A stretch of 64,000 bases of DNA from Streptomyces sp. NBC_01454 (GTDB taxonomy: Bacteria; Actinomycetota; Actinomycetes; Streptomycetales; Streptomycetaceae). The notes under the pieces were generated by a model. The model saw only the letters and a program-made list of their open reading frames with translations, ran no database searches and had not been told where the DNA came from. The first letter of the stretch is position 1, and each line of letters starts with the position of its first letter. This document shows, piece after piece, positions 51,008 through 59,360 of the stretch. Where the stretch lies: NCBI RefSeq assembly GCF_036227565.1, contig NZ_CP109460.1, forward strand, positions 1,364,001 through 1,428,000, written 5' to 3'. The position numbers and the translations under genes are program-made.

Positions 51008-51823
51008 ATGACAACTGCTGCGGCGTCCTCGCCGGAGACGATCACGGGTGTGGGCACCCTGCTGCGCGAGTGGCGTGCCCGCCGCCGGATCAGCCAGCTG
51101 GAACTGGCCCTGCGCGCCGACTCCTCCGCCCGCCACATCAGCTTCATCGAGACCGGCCGCTCACGCCCCAGCCAGGAGATGGTGCTCCGGCTCGCCGAAC
51201 ACCTCGACGTCCCCGTACGGGAACGCAACGCCCTGCTGATCGCCGCGGGCTACGCCCCCACCTTCCCCGAGACCCCGCTGGACGACCCCTCGATGGCCGC
51301 CCTGCGCTCCGGCATGGAACGGCTGCTGACCGGCTACGAGCCCTTCCCCGCACTGGTGCTGGACGGCACCTACCACGTGCAGGCGGCGAACCGCGGCATC
51401 ACCATGCTGCTGGCGGGCGTCGACCCCGCACTGCTGGAGCCCCCGCTGAACGCCATGCGGCTCACCATGCACCCGGACGGCCTGGCCCCCCGCATCCGCA
51501 ACTACCGTGAGTGGCGCGGCCACCTTCTCGCCCAGATGGAGCGACAGCTCGCCCTGCTGCGCTCCGCGCCCCTCCGCGCCCTCTACGACGAGGTCAGCGG
51601 CTACCCCCTGCCCCCGGGCGGCCGCGAGCGGGCGGCCCTCGGCGACCACGCGCCGTTCGCCCTCCCCATGATGCTCGAACACGACAACACCGTGCTCTCC
51701 TTCATCTCGACCATCGCCACCTTCAACACCCCCATGGACGTGACCGTCTCCGAACTGGCAGTGGAAACCTTCCTCCCCGCCACCCCGGAAACGCTCACGT
51801 ACCTGCGGGAAGCGGCGTCCTAG
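51008..51823 (+). CDS. XRE-family regulator with MmyB-like ligand domain
   Basis: A 271-residue transcription regulator: an N-terminal helix-turn-helix (LREWRARRRISQLELALRAD then SSARHISFIETGRSRPSQEM) and a C-terminal MmyB-like domain that in related proteins binds fatty acid-like ligands (about 100-265; FPALVLDGTYHVQAANRGIT, LLSFISTIATFNTPMDVT). TACCGT at 50995-51000 ends 7 bases before ATG 51008, and no Shine-Dalgarno precedes, so a leaderless transcript is likely. Targets are unknown; the convergent SnoaL-like gene is adjacent. A 13-bp stem-loop lies between the two genes. Confidence 0.88.
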   Translation: MTTAAASSPETITGVGTLLREWRARRRISQLELALRADSSARHISFIETGRSRPSQEMVLRLAEHLDVPVRERNALLIAAGYAPTFPETPLDDPSMAALRSGMERLLTGYEPFPALVLDGTYHVQAANRGITMLLAGVDPALLEPPLNAMRLTMHPDGLAPRIRNYREWRGHLLAQMERQLALLRSAPLRALYDEVSGYPLPPGGRERAALGDHAPFALPMMLEHDNTVLSFISTIATFNTPMDVTVSELAVETFLPATPETLTYLREAAS

Positions 51824-51914
51824 CGGGGCCGGGGGCGGGACGGCCAGGAGGCGGGCCGACAGAGCCGGCCTCCCAGCCCCCCATTCCGGCCTCGGCTCCG
51901 GCATTGACCTCCGC

Positions 51915-51952
51915 CCGGGTACCCGCGACCTCATCAGGCCGCGGGTACCCGG
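51915..51952. terminator. 13-bp perfect stem-loop between convergent genes
   Basis: CCGGGTACCCGCG (51915-51927) and CGCGGGTACCCGG (51940-51952) are exact complements around a 12-base loop. The right arm lies inside the 3' end of the SnoaL-like gene, so it would act mainly on transcripts from the XRE gene. Confidence 0.55.
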
Positions 51953-52344
51953 TCCAGAAACCCGAGGACGGACCGGATCCGACCGTCCTCCCCCAGCCGC
52001 ACCACGTCGAACCCGGCCACCGGCGCCGAACCGTCCGCCGCACTCACCAGCTCCCACCCGAACCGCGCGATGTCGTGATGCCCGTCCACGCCCCCCGACG
52101 GCCGGAACACAAACCCGGGGAACTGCGCCTGCGCCCCCGCGATGACCGCCGCCAGCCCCTCGTGCCCCGCCACATCGGCCAGCGGATCGGTATACGTGGC
52201 CCCCTCGTCGAACGCGGCGGCCACGGCCTTGCCCAACGTCCCCTCCCCCGCGGCATTCCACGCCTCGAAGTACCGCGCAACGGCCTGCGCATACCGGTCC
52301 CCCACGCCGCCCTGCTCCCCGCCCTGCCGCTCGCGCTGCGCCAT
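51934..52344 (-). CDS. SnoaL/NTF2-like family protein
   Basis: A 136-residue protein of the nuclear transport factor 2/SnoaL-like fold: YAQAVARYFEAWNAAGEGTL, DEGATYTDPLADVAGHEGLA, IAGAQAQFPGFVFRPSGGVD and HHDIARFGWELVSAADG, ending DVVRLGEDGRIRSVLGFLD. Such small cone-shaped proteins act as isomerases or hydrolases or bind small molecules; the role here is unknown. ATG 52344 has GAGGAGCAGG upstream, a strong ribosome site, so I do not use the longer frame to 52380. It is convergent with the XRE regulator. Confidence 0.85.
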   Translation of the reverse strand: MAQRERQGGEQGGVGDRYAQAVARYFEAWNAAGEGTLGKAVAAAFDEGATYTDPLADVAGHEGLAAVIAGAQAQFPGFVFRPSGGVDGHHDIARFGWELVSAADGSAPVAGFDVVRLGEDGRIRSVLGFLDRVPAA

Positions 52345-52407
52345 GACCTGCTCCTCTTCCTCGTACTCCACGTGATCCACAACGGATCAACGGCCTTTTG
52401 CCACAGG

Positions 52408-52445
52408 CCGGTTCACGGGCCGGAGTGCGCCGGCCCGTGAACCGG
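52408..52445 (-). terminator. 16-bp perfect stem-loop
   Basis: CCGGTTCACGGGCCGG (52408-52423) and CCGGCCCGTGAACCGG (52430-52445) are exact complements around AGTGCG, about 100 bases after the GrpB-like gene's stop. On the minus strand a run GGCAAAAGG follows. It is probably the terminator of that gene; it also insulates the SnoaL-like gene. Confidence 0.6.
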
Positions 52446-52543
52446 TGCCGTCAGCTTGCCGGGCGGAGGGGGCGGGGGCGATTACGTGGGAGGTAATGGC
52501 GGAGGGGCGGGCGCGGGACTGCCGGCAGGCCATGGCCAAAGAG

Positions 52544-53149
52544 TCAGACTCGGGGGCTCGAGCCGGGGTGTGGCGTCCATCCGGTCTCGCCGGCCCAGGA
52601 CTCGGCGACCGTGCTGACGAGATCGACGACGGGGTCCTTGACGTCGGAATAGACGCCGACATCGTCGACGGTGGCCGCGAGGGTGCTCTTGAAGCGGGAA
52701 TGGGCAGGAACCGCCCCGGGGTGAGACCGGAACCAGTCGCGGAAGAGCAGCGCCAGGCGCTCGTTGGGAGCGCCCAGGACGCGGACGTGCAGGTTGACGT
52801 CCTCGCCTGAATGCCCGCGCCGCAACCACAGTCTCTTCGCCCAGCGCTCCGGCGCGTCGTCGCGTCCGGCGGGAACGTGATCATGCTGGTGGACGGACCG
52901 CTGGAAACCCTGGTCGGCCAGGAGCTGATCGAAGGCGCGCTCGGCCTCTTGGAGGTCATCGACGCTGACCTGGAAGTCAAGGACCGGCTTGGCCGCCATG
53001 CCGGGGATCGCTGTGCTGCCGATGTGCTCCACGTGCAGCGCAAGTGGGGCGAGCGCGGAGCGCAGTTCCGCGGCGAGAGCGAGTCCTCGCGCCTGCCAGG
53101 CAGGGTCATGGTCGACCACGAGGGGAGCGAGCGAGGTGTCCTTGGCCAT
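52544..53149 (-). CDS. GrpB/UPF0157 nucleotidyltransferase-fold protein
   Basis: A 201-residue GrpB-type (UPF0157) protein, fold related to nucleotidyltransferases, function not established. Family sequence: LHVEHIGSTAIPGMAAKPVL then DFQVSVDD; RLWLRRGHSGEDVNLHVRVL; FRDWFRSHPGAVPAHSRFKS. The HIGSTAIPG and KPVLDFQV segments match the nucleotidyltransferase-like GS..D.D core. I chose ATG 53149; the frame is open far upstream (to 54133) through unrelated DNA. It stands alone, with a strong stem-loop downstream. Confidence 0.85.
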   Translation of the reverse strand: MAKDTSLAPLVVDHDPAWQARGLALAAELRSALAPLALHVEHIGSTAIPGMAAKPVLDFQVSVDDLQEAERAFDQLLADQGFQRSVHQHDHVPAGRDDAPERWAKRLWLRRGHSGEDVNLHVRVLGAPNERLALLFRDWFRSHPGAVPAHSRFKSTLAATVDDVGVYSDVKDPVVDLVSTVAESWAGETGWTPHPGSSPRV

Positions 53150-53420
53150 CTGATCAAGTGTAGGGAAGGACACCCGGACTGACTCCGAAGATTCTGAGCT
53201 GTCCCCTTCCGGTGGCCCCGTGCGACCACGCAGGCGACTCGTGCTCACCACCGCTGCCCGCACCGGGGACGTTGCAGAGATCGTGGGGCGGCCTAGCCTG
53301 GTGGTAGGGGCGTGCGTGCCCCGGCTCCGTGCCGCTGGGCGGCGTCCGGCGGTGGCTGGGGCCCCCGTCCGGCCCGTGTCGCGCGGGTGCCGGTGAGCAA
53401 GGCCGACGAGAGGACACTCC

Positions 53421-53897
53421 ATGAGCAGCTCCAGCCCCGACGAACACGGGCCTCCGGCGGAGGCCGCCGCCGAGGGAGGCCCGTCCGCGCAGGAGGCGGA
53501 GGAGACCCAGGCCGCCCTGATCGATCTGGCGACCAGCGTGGCCCTGCTGCCGCAGTCGCCGCCGGCCGAGGGCGAGGAGGAGCGCCCCGAGGGCACCATC
53601 TCCCTGCCGGTGATCGAACAGGACGGGAACCGGTACGTCCCCGTCTTCACCACCGAGGACGCGCTGCTGGCGGCCGGGGGCGATCCCGGTGCCGCGCTCC
53701 GCCTGCCCGTCGTGGAGCTGGCCGCGAACTGGCCGGCGGACGACCTGTGGCTGGCGGTCAACCCGTCCACCGAACAGGGCCTCGTCCTTCCCCCGGACCT
53801 GGTGCGGGCGCTGCCCGTCTTCAACCGCCGCAACGGCCAGGCGGAGGGCGAGGGAGGGGGTGCGGCGGGGGCGTTCGGTGAGGATCCGAGCGGATGA
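53421..53897 (+). CDS. SseB family protein
   Basis: A 158-residue acidic protein. After a charged, low-complexity leader (about 1-60), the SseB-type domain reads ISLPVIEQDGNRYVPVFTTE, LRLPVVELAANWPADDLWLA and VNPSTEQGLVLPPDLVRALP. The function is unknown; SseB proteins in enterobacteria enhance serine sensitivity. ATG 53421 follows GAGAGGACACTCC. A related SseB-like region exists in the DUF1266 protein at 46939. Confidence 0.82.
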   Translation: MSSSSPDEHGPPAEAAAEGGPSAQEAEETQAALIDLATSVALLPQSPPAEGEEERPEGTISLPVIEQDGNRYVPVFTTEDALLAAGGDPGAALRLPVVELAANWPADDLWLAVNPSTEQGLVLPPDLVRALPVFNRRNGQAEGEGGGAAGAFGEDPSG

Positions 53898-54201
53898 ACT
53901 CGCGGGGGTGCAGGGAATGACGGCCGGTCATACTCATGACCGACTTCTACTTCGATAGCCGCCCGATCAAGGGAAGTGCTGAAGTCGATGAATTCATCCT
54001 CAGTCGGATGCAGCGCCCCCCCGCAGGCGGCGAACGATCGTCTTCCCGAACGGAGATGAGGCGAGGGTGTAGGCGCCCGCCCCGCGCCGCTTCTTGTTCT
54101 CATGGGCCACGTGCCGCTGGGTGGCGGGAGCACTCTGGCACTGCCCTGGCGATCACCCTGTGGGGGGCCTCGATGGTACTTTGCCGGAAATCGTGGGAGG
54201 G
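53898..54201. other. Gene-free stretch, possible fossil
   Basis: A plus-strand frame at 53936 begins MTDFYFDSRPIKGSAEVDEF then ILSRMQRP and quickly turns into unstructured sequence. It may be the start of a lost gene. I see no other features. Confidence 0.35.
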
Positions 54202-54675
54202 GTGGGCAAGCAGGTGGACAGTGACCTGCGGCATGCAGCTGTCGTGGTGCTCGGCGAGCTCGGGCGAAGTCATGACTACCGTGACCGAGCGGATGCCGGT
54301 CACGGCCTGGCAGGGTTCGCCGAGATGCAGGAGGCCCTCGAGCCGCTGCTGGCGCTCGTGCTCGACCCGGATGACACCTTCGTCACCCAGCGGACCGTGG
54401 AAGCCTTGCTCCGGCGAAAGGACAGGGTCGGGCTGACGATAGTCGCTTCCGCACTGCCAGTCGCCGACTCGAATCACAGTGAATGGATCCACACCGCGAT
54501 CGTCGACGTATTCGGCATCTTCTCCGACGATCGAGACAGCGCGATACGGCTGTGTGAGGAGATGTCGCGGGACGCCAACGACCGCGTTGCCCTGGGGGCT
54601 CGTGCGCTGCACGAAATTCTGACAGAGATCGATCCCGTTCTTCGCCCTGCACAGCGCGGGCGAATTCTGCCGTGA
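54202..54675 (+). CDS. HEAT-repeat-like conserved protein, function unknown
   Basis: About 157 residues, all-helical in appearance, with repeat-like segments DSDLRHAAVVVLGELGRSHD, ALEPLLALVLDPDDTFVTQR then TVEALLRRKDRVGLTIVASA, and DRDSAIRLCEEMSRDANDRV. This looks like a small HEAT/armadillo-type protein of Streptomyces; I know of no function. The start is uncertain: GTG 54202 lies just after GGGAGGG; GTG 54214 is also possible, and the frame is open from 54094. It is flanked by debris on the left and the MerR-fusion gene on the right. Confidence 0.65.
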   Translation: MGKQVDSDLRHAAVVVLGELGRSHDYRDRADAGHGLAGFAEMQEALEPLLALVLDPDDTFVTQRTVEALLRRKDRVGLTIVASALPVADSNHSEWIHTAIVDVFGIFSDDRDSAIRLCEEMSRDANDRVALGARALHEILTEIDPVLRPAQRGRILP

Positions 54676-54830
54676 GAGCGCAGGTCCCCGACGGCAGAGG
54701 CCTGAACCTTAGAGGTCGCGCAGATAGGCGGTGACGAGGCTCTCCGCCGGAATTTCCCGCTGGCGGACCTGCTTGTGTACTTCACCGTCCAGTCCACGAT
54801 CGTCGGCTGCTGTGCTGAGGGGCCCGGAGG

Positions 54831-56405
54831 TTAGCTGACGGTGCGGCCGAGGTAGCTGGCGAGGTGATCGAGGGCGGACGCGTCGTGGGGCACAGGCTGG
54901 GGTGGGGCGAAGGAGCCGCCGGGTGTCCGCGGCAGGCTGCCGCAGATCTCCCGTACTACCGGGAGGGCTGACTCGGCGAGGTCCGGGACGAGGTCACGTG
55001 GGTGTCCGATGGCTGTGGCCAGGTCCCAGCTGTGCACCAGCATCTCGATGACCAGTTGCTCGACGAGCCGTCGCCCCGGTGCGGGCCCGTACCGCTGATC
55101 GAGCATGCCGGGGCGGCGGAAGGCGGCCAGCGAAGCCTGTGCGGCGGCATGGAACGCTTCCATGTGGTCCTCGCCGAGGTGGTCGGCGGTGACATCGGAG
55201 CGAGGGGCACCGTTGGCCAGGCCGGCCCACAGCAGGTTTTCCCAGACCAAGTGGTCCAGCAGGGTGCGCACATCCCACTGTGCGCAGGGGGTCGGCAGGC
55301 TGAACTGGTCCGGGCCGACGGCGCGGACGAGATCGTTCACGGCGGCCAGAATCCTGGCGCAGCCGTCGAGCACTCCTGCGGGCTGCCAAGCGTCGACCTC
55401 CGTGTCGTACAGGGTGCCGAGTTCCTCGGCGCGGGCGCCGGGAGCAGGGTTGGTGCGCAGTGCGGTCTTCAGCCAGTTCCCGGCCGCTGCCATGCTGGGC
55501 CGTAGAGGCCAGCCGTTGATGATGCACATCAGTTGCCAGTACCGCTCGACCTTGGTGTCGCAGACGATCTCAAGCTGGTCCAGCAGTACGCGACGGGCCG
55601 GTGCTCCGTCGGTGTGCACGGCGTTGCGGGTGTGCGTCTGTGTGGGGATCCAGGCGGTGACGACGGCGGCCACCACCTGGTCGGCTGCGGGTGAGTCCGG
55701 GGCGATCCCGGCGTGTATGGCCGTGTTTACCCGCTGCGTCCAGTCGTCGGTGAGCTGCCGGGCTTCTTGCAGTGTGCGGTCGTCATGGTCGCCGGGCGCA
55801 TGCTCGGCGGCGTATTGGGCAATGCGCCGTACTCCAGTGCACAGGGCAGGGTCCGATACCAGTTCGCTCAGTTCGATCCAGGCGTCGACCTGCTCGTCGG
55901 TGGGATTGTCGGGAAGATCCGGGGTAGCGGCCAGCAGCCCGCGGCGGTAGGCCGGGACGTCCAGGTCCGCGAGGGCCTCGGTCACAAACTCCTGGATGAG
56001 CATGCGTCGTTCGGAGGCTGACAGGCGGGCGGTTCGAGTCATGAAGGCAAGTCCTTCGGCGGTGGTGGAACGGCGGGTGACGGAGCGCAGCACCGCCTGC
56101 TGCGTGCGCAGCGCGCGGATCTGCACCTCCAGCGCGTCGACATGGGCGGTAGCCACCTCTGTGAGCGTGTGCTCGCGGTTGAGGACATCGCGGATTTGCG
56201 ACAATCCCAAACCCAGGTCCCGAAGGGTCCGTGCCAGCTCCAGACGGGCCTGGGACTCGGAGTTGTAGACGCGGTACCCGGCGGGGGTACGCCCGGCCGG
56301 CGGTACCACCCCGACGTCGGACCAGTGCCGGATGAGCTTCACCGACAGCCCGGTCTTCCGCGCAATCTCCCCAATGCCCCGCAAACCCGCGTCGCCGACG
56401 TGCAT
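54831..56405 (-). CDS. MerR regulator fused to maleylpyruvate isomerase-like domain
   Basis: A 524-residue fusion. Residues about 10-80 form a MerR winged helix (IGEIARKTGLSVKLIRHWSD then VGVVPPAGRTPAGYRVYNSE), followed by a dimerisation helix (HVDALEVQIRALRTQQAVLR). A helical middle part of no clear family (about 130-345) follows. The C-terminal third (about 355-520) resembles mycothiol-dependent maleylpyruvate isomerase/DinB-like proteins: DQFSLPTPCAQWDVRTLLDH, LVIEMLVHSWDLATAIG. I chose ATG 56405 because a MerR-type promoter places transcription start there (leaderless). By analogy with TipA, the C-terminal part may bind the signal, possibly a thiol-linked compound; this is inference. Confidence 0.85.
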   Translation of the reverse strand: MHVGDAGLRGIGEIARKTGLSVKLIRHWSDVGVVPPAGRTPAGYRVYNSESQARLELARTLRDLGLGLSQIRDVLNREHTLTEVATAHVDALEVQIRALRTQQAVLRSVTRRSTTAEGLAFMTRTARLSASERRMLIQEFVTEALADLDVPAYRRGLLAATPDLPDNPTDEQVDAWIELSELVSDPALCTGVRRIAQYAAEHAPGDHDDRTLQEARQLTDDWTQRVNTAIHAGIAPDSPAADQVVAAVVTAWIPTQTHTRNAVHTDGAPARRVLLDQLEIVCDTKVERYWQLMCIINGWPLRPSMAAAGNWLKTALRTNPAPGARAEELGTLYDTEVDAWQPAGVLDGCARILAAVNDLVRAVGPDQFSLPTPCAQWDVRTLLDHLVWENLLWAGLANGAPRSDVTADHLGEDHMEAFHAAAQASLAAFRRPGMLDQRYGPAPGRRLVEQLVIEMLVHSWDLATAIGHPRDLVPDLAESALPVVREICGSLPRTPGGSFAPPQPVPHDASALDHLASYLGRTVS

Positions 56406-56412
56406 GCACCCC

Positions 56413-56443
56413 ACCCTGAACTCTCCCACGGTGGGAGAGTCAA
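56413..56443 (-). promoter_or_regulatory. MerR-type autoregulated promoter, 19-bp spacer
   Basis: ACTCTCCCAC (56420-56429), one G, then GTGGGAGAGT (56431-56440) form a perfect palindrome. On the minus strand TTGACT (56443-56438) and CAGGGT (56418-56413) are separated by 19 bp, with the palindrome filling the spacer. This is the classic MerR arrangement, in which the activator twists an over-long spacer. Transcription would start at or next to ATG 56405. Confidence 0.8.
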
Positions 56444-56498
56444 CCAGGTCCGACGCCCACCCACCGTCTGTCCAAGGAGTCCCCACAGCGGCAGCAGG

Positions 56499-57322
56499 TC
56501 ATGGTCGGCGTCTCGGGCGTGTATCCCAACGGTGGGTGGTCCAGGCTCGACGGATTAGGCTACGGACGGTGATGATTGTGTCGGTGAGGTCGAAGAAGGC
56601 TTCGATGACACTGCCCCGACGTTCGTAGCAGCGTGCGAGTCGGTGAAAGGCGTTCTGCCAGGCGTGGGAGCGTTCCACGTGCCATCGCCGGGTGGCCTGG
56701 ACCGGTGCCTTAGCCCCTTTATGGGCGATCCGGCCATACAGCCCCGCTCGCCGAGCACAGCACGCGACGCGGCCGAGTCATAACCGGCGTCGAGGTGCAC
56801 GGTGATCTCGTCGGGCAGTGGCCCAAGTTCAGTTAGCAAATCGAGAGTTGGTGCCAGGAGCGGCGAGTCGTGACGGTTGGCGCCGACGAGGACGCAGCCA
56901 AGGGGGATGCCGTAGCCGTCAGTCATGCCTGAACGCTTCATGCCCTGCTTGCCCCGGTCGACCGGTGAGCGTCCGGCCACTTCCCCGCCGCCGGGGGCCT
57001 TGGTGATGGCTCCGTCCACGGCGATCTGATCGAGGATGAGACCGACGATGCGGTCATAGGCGTCGAGCGCGATCTGCTTCAGCCGGGCGAACAGCCCCAG
57101 GCGTATCCACTCGTCCCGGCGGTTACGGATCGTGGTGGCTGAGCAGGTGCAGTCCGCGATCGCCTCGTAGGAGCAGCCGAAGCGAAGGGCTTGCAGGAGC
57201 TTGTCGAACACGATCCTGTCGCTGATCCGGCGCCGGTGGCAGCCCAACGGGTGGGCCGGATCGAACTCGGGCCGCTGCGGCAACAGGGCAGCAAACTGGT
57301 CCCACGCGGTTAGGTCAGCCAC
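56499..57322 (-). mobile_element. IS5-type insertion sequence, transposase frameshifted
   Basis: The transposase begins GTG 57322 (ADLTAWDQFAALLPQRPEFD) and reads in one frame to about 56745: helix-turn-helix RFGCSYEAIADCTCSATTIR, first catalytic Asp in QIAVDGAITKAPGG, second in ITVHLDAGYDSAAS. There the family sequence jumps frame (GERGC versus RGLYGRIAHKG) and continues to TGA at 56499-56501 with WHVERSHAWQNAF, the third catalytic (Glu) region, and TVRSLIRRAWTTHRW. A one-base loss near 56742 splits the DDE residues. The element is therefore probably dead, unless it uses frameshifting. Terminal inverted repeats could not be fixed by eye. It sits directly upstream of the MerR-fusion promoter. 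Confidence 0.82.
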
Positions 57323-57441
57323 GATGGCAGCGCAGGCACAGGTCTCCCCTGATCACAGAGCGTCGCAACTCCATGATCACAGAACCTGGGCCTGTCCCGC
57401 CTGTCAGCTGGCCTCCACCCGTCGCCTATCTGCGCGGCTTC

Positions 57442-57894
57442 TTAGTGACCAGATCCCTTGCCATGCATCCACGCTGCCACGTCGAGGACCCGCAGCACGC
57501 CGATGTCCCTCCCGATCCCCGCCAGGTCTCGGATCTGCTCGAGATGGGACACGAGTGCCCCTTCGTCGCTGCGGAGTTCAGTGCGCATGTCGGACCAGAA
57601 GGTCAGGTCTGACACAGGACGCTCGAAGACCTTCTTGACCACCGCGTCATAGACGGGCAGGAGGCGGGGGCGCTTGCGGGCCAGCAGTTTGCCGGCGCCG
57701 ACCGTGGCTACGGCGACGAAGTCCTCGGCGGTGAAGCAGTTCCTCACCTCTCGGCGGTCACCTCCGCCTCCGAGGCGTTCGAAGCGTGAGCCGGTGTATA
57801 CGGGCGCCCCGTCGGCGCGGGTGGCCCAGTAGCGTTGCAGCAGGCCCGCGGCGTACTGCCGGTCCCATAGAGCGGCCGGTATCTTCAGAGTCAT
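57442..57894 (-). CDS. DUF6308-like protein with suspected internal deletion
   Basis: A 150-residue protein. The start MTLKIPAALWDRQYAAGLLQ then RYWATRADGAPVYTGSRFER, and the end KLLARKRPRLLPVYDAVVKK, FWSDMRTELRSDEGALVSHL and IGVLRVLDVAAWMHGKGS, resemble a conserved actinobacterial protein (DUF6308-like, usually about 200 residues or more). Between EDFVAVATV and GAGKLLARKRP about 60 residues appear to be missing, in frame. I recall the family only approximately, so the deletion is an inference. The IS5-type element starts 119 bp downstream. No function is known. Confidence 0.6.
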   Translation of the reverse strand: MTLKIPAALWDRQYAAGLLQRYWATRADGAPVYTGSRFERLGGGGDRREVRNCFTAEDFVAVATVGAGKLLARKRPRLLPVYDAVVKKVFERPVSDLTFWSDMRTELRSDEGALVSHLEQIRDLAGIGRDIGVLRVLDVAAWMHGKGSGH

Positions 57895-58289
57895 GGGCCC
57901 TCCCGATGACTGACTGGACGTCTTCCCGCGCCGGAATCAGAGGTCCGTACGCAGAAGGTCATCGTGGCACGGCGGAGTGTGAGATCTCCGCGGATTGCGG
58001 CATCTCGTGAGTGCGGCATCTCGCTCCGGAAGTCCCTCAGTTACGGAGGCATCAGTCGGTGATAGACGTGACCCCCAGGCAGCAACTCGCCTGACTACGC
58101 CGCCTGTTGCGGTGGCGAAGGGCGCGGGCTGAGTCGGTGCTCACCGTCGGGAGCCGGGCATGGGTTTCTGGGGCTGACCGCGGTGCGACGGGGTGAAGCC
58201 ACCACCCCCACCCCCTACCGCTAACCCCCCGTCTCCCCCGGGTGCCCACCGGATGTCGTGGGGCGGGGCGGGTTACCAGACTCGGGCGT
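57895..58289. other. Intergenic, short direct repeat
   Basis: 395 bp without a recognised gene. TGCGGCATCTCG is repeated at 57996-58007 and 58012-58023. The right end should hold the desaturase promoter, but no clear -10/-35 is visible. Confidence 0.4.
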
Positions 58290-59360
58290 ATGACGACGAC
58301 GCGACTTGAGGGTCTTGAGAGAGATGAGAACGTTCCGCTGCCGGGTGGGTCGGCGGAGGATGCCGGCAGTGACTTTGCGCGGCTGGCGCGGCGGGTGGTG
58401 GCGGCGGGGCTGTTGAAGCGGCGGCCGGGGTATTACGCGGTGCGGCTCTTGGTGGTGGGTGCGGGGGTCGTCGGGGGGTGGGGGGCGTTCTTCGTGGTCG
58501 GGGACAGTTGGTGGCAGCTGGCGGTGGCGCTGTTCCTGGCCCTGGTGTTCGGGCAGGTGGCGCTGGTCACGCATGATGTGGCGCATCTGCAGGTGTTCCG
58601 CGGGCGCCGGGCGAGCGGGGTCGGTGGGCGGCTGTTCGGCAACCTCGGGGTGGGGATGTCGTACGGCTGGTGGATGCACAAGCACACCCGGCATCACGCG
58701 AACCCCAATCATGAGGCGCTGGATCCGGATGTGGCGCCGGACATCCTGCTGTGGTCCCGGGACCAGGCGCGGGCCGCCACGGGGCTGCCCCGCTTCCTCG
58801 GCCGCTATCAGGCGCAGTTGTTCTTCCCGCTGCTCACGCTGGAGGGGTTCAATCTGCGGGTGGCGAGCTTCCGGGCGCTGCGGTCCCCCACGATGAAGCA
58901 CTGGGGAAGCGAGGCGGCACTGTTGCTGGCACATGTGGTGCTCTACCTGAGCGCGCTGTTCCTGGTGCTGTCCCCCGGCAAGGCGCTGGCCTTCCTCCTC
59001 GTCCACCAGGCCGCCTTCGGCGTGTATTTGGGCTGTACGTTCGCGCCGAACCACAAGGGGATGCCGACGCTGACGGGGGACGCCCGGCCGGACTTTCTGC
59101 GGCGGCAGGTGCTCACCTCACGCAATGTCCGGGGCGGGCCGCTGACCGATGTGCTGCTCGGTGGGCTCAACTACCAGATCGAGCACCATCTCTTCCCGGG
59201 CATGCCGACCCCGCATCTGCGCCGGGCGCAGGTCATCGTGCGGGCGTACTGCGCCGAGATCGGGGTCCCGTATCACGAGACCGGACTGCTCAGGTCGTAC
59301 GCGGAAGCGCTGCGTCATCTGCGGCGGGTGGGGGAACCGCTGCGGGCCGCCCGGGAGTAG
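58290..59360 (+). CDS. Membrane fatty acid desaturase
   Basis: A 356-residue acyl-lipid/acyl-CoA desaturase. The three histidine boxes for the di-iron site are present: LVTHDVAHLQVF (HxxxH), WWMHKHTRHHANPN (HxxHH) and NYQIEHHLFPGMP (QxxHH), the last form typical of front-end and related desaturases. Hydrophobic helices lie near 50-90 and 215-260. It should introduce a cis double bond into fatty acyl chains; the position is unknown, and no cytochrome b5 domain is present. ATG 58290 is the start; no clear Shine-Dalgarno is seen. Its last 71 bases overlap, on the opposite strand, the 3' end of the APC permease gene. Confidence 0.9.
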   Translation: MTTTRLEGLERDENVPLPGGSAEDAGSDFARLARRVVAAGLLKRRPGYYAVRLLVVGAGVVGGWGAFFVVGDSWWQLAVALFLALVFGQVALVTHDVAHLQVFRGRRASGVGGRLFGNLGVGMSYGWWMHKHTRHHANPNHEALDPDVAPDILLWSRDQARAATGLPRFLGRYQAQLFFPLLTLEGFNLRVASFRALRSPTMKHWGSEAALLLAHVVLYLSALFLVLSPGKALAFLLVHQAAFGVYLGCTFAPNHKGMPTLTGDARPDFLRRQVLTSRNVRGGPLTDVLLGGLNYQIEHHLFPGMPTPHLRRAQVIVRAYCAEIGVPYHETGLLRSYAEALRHLRRVGEPLRAARE

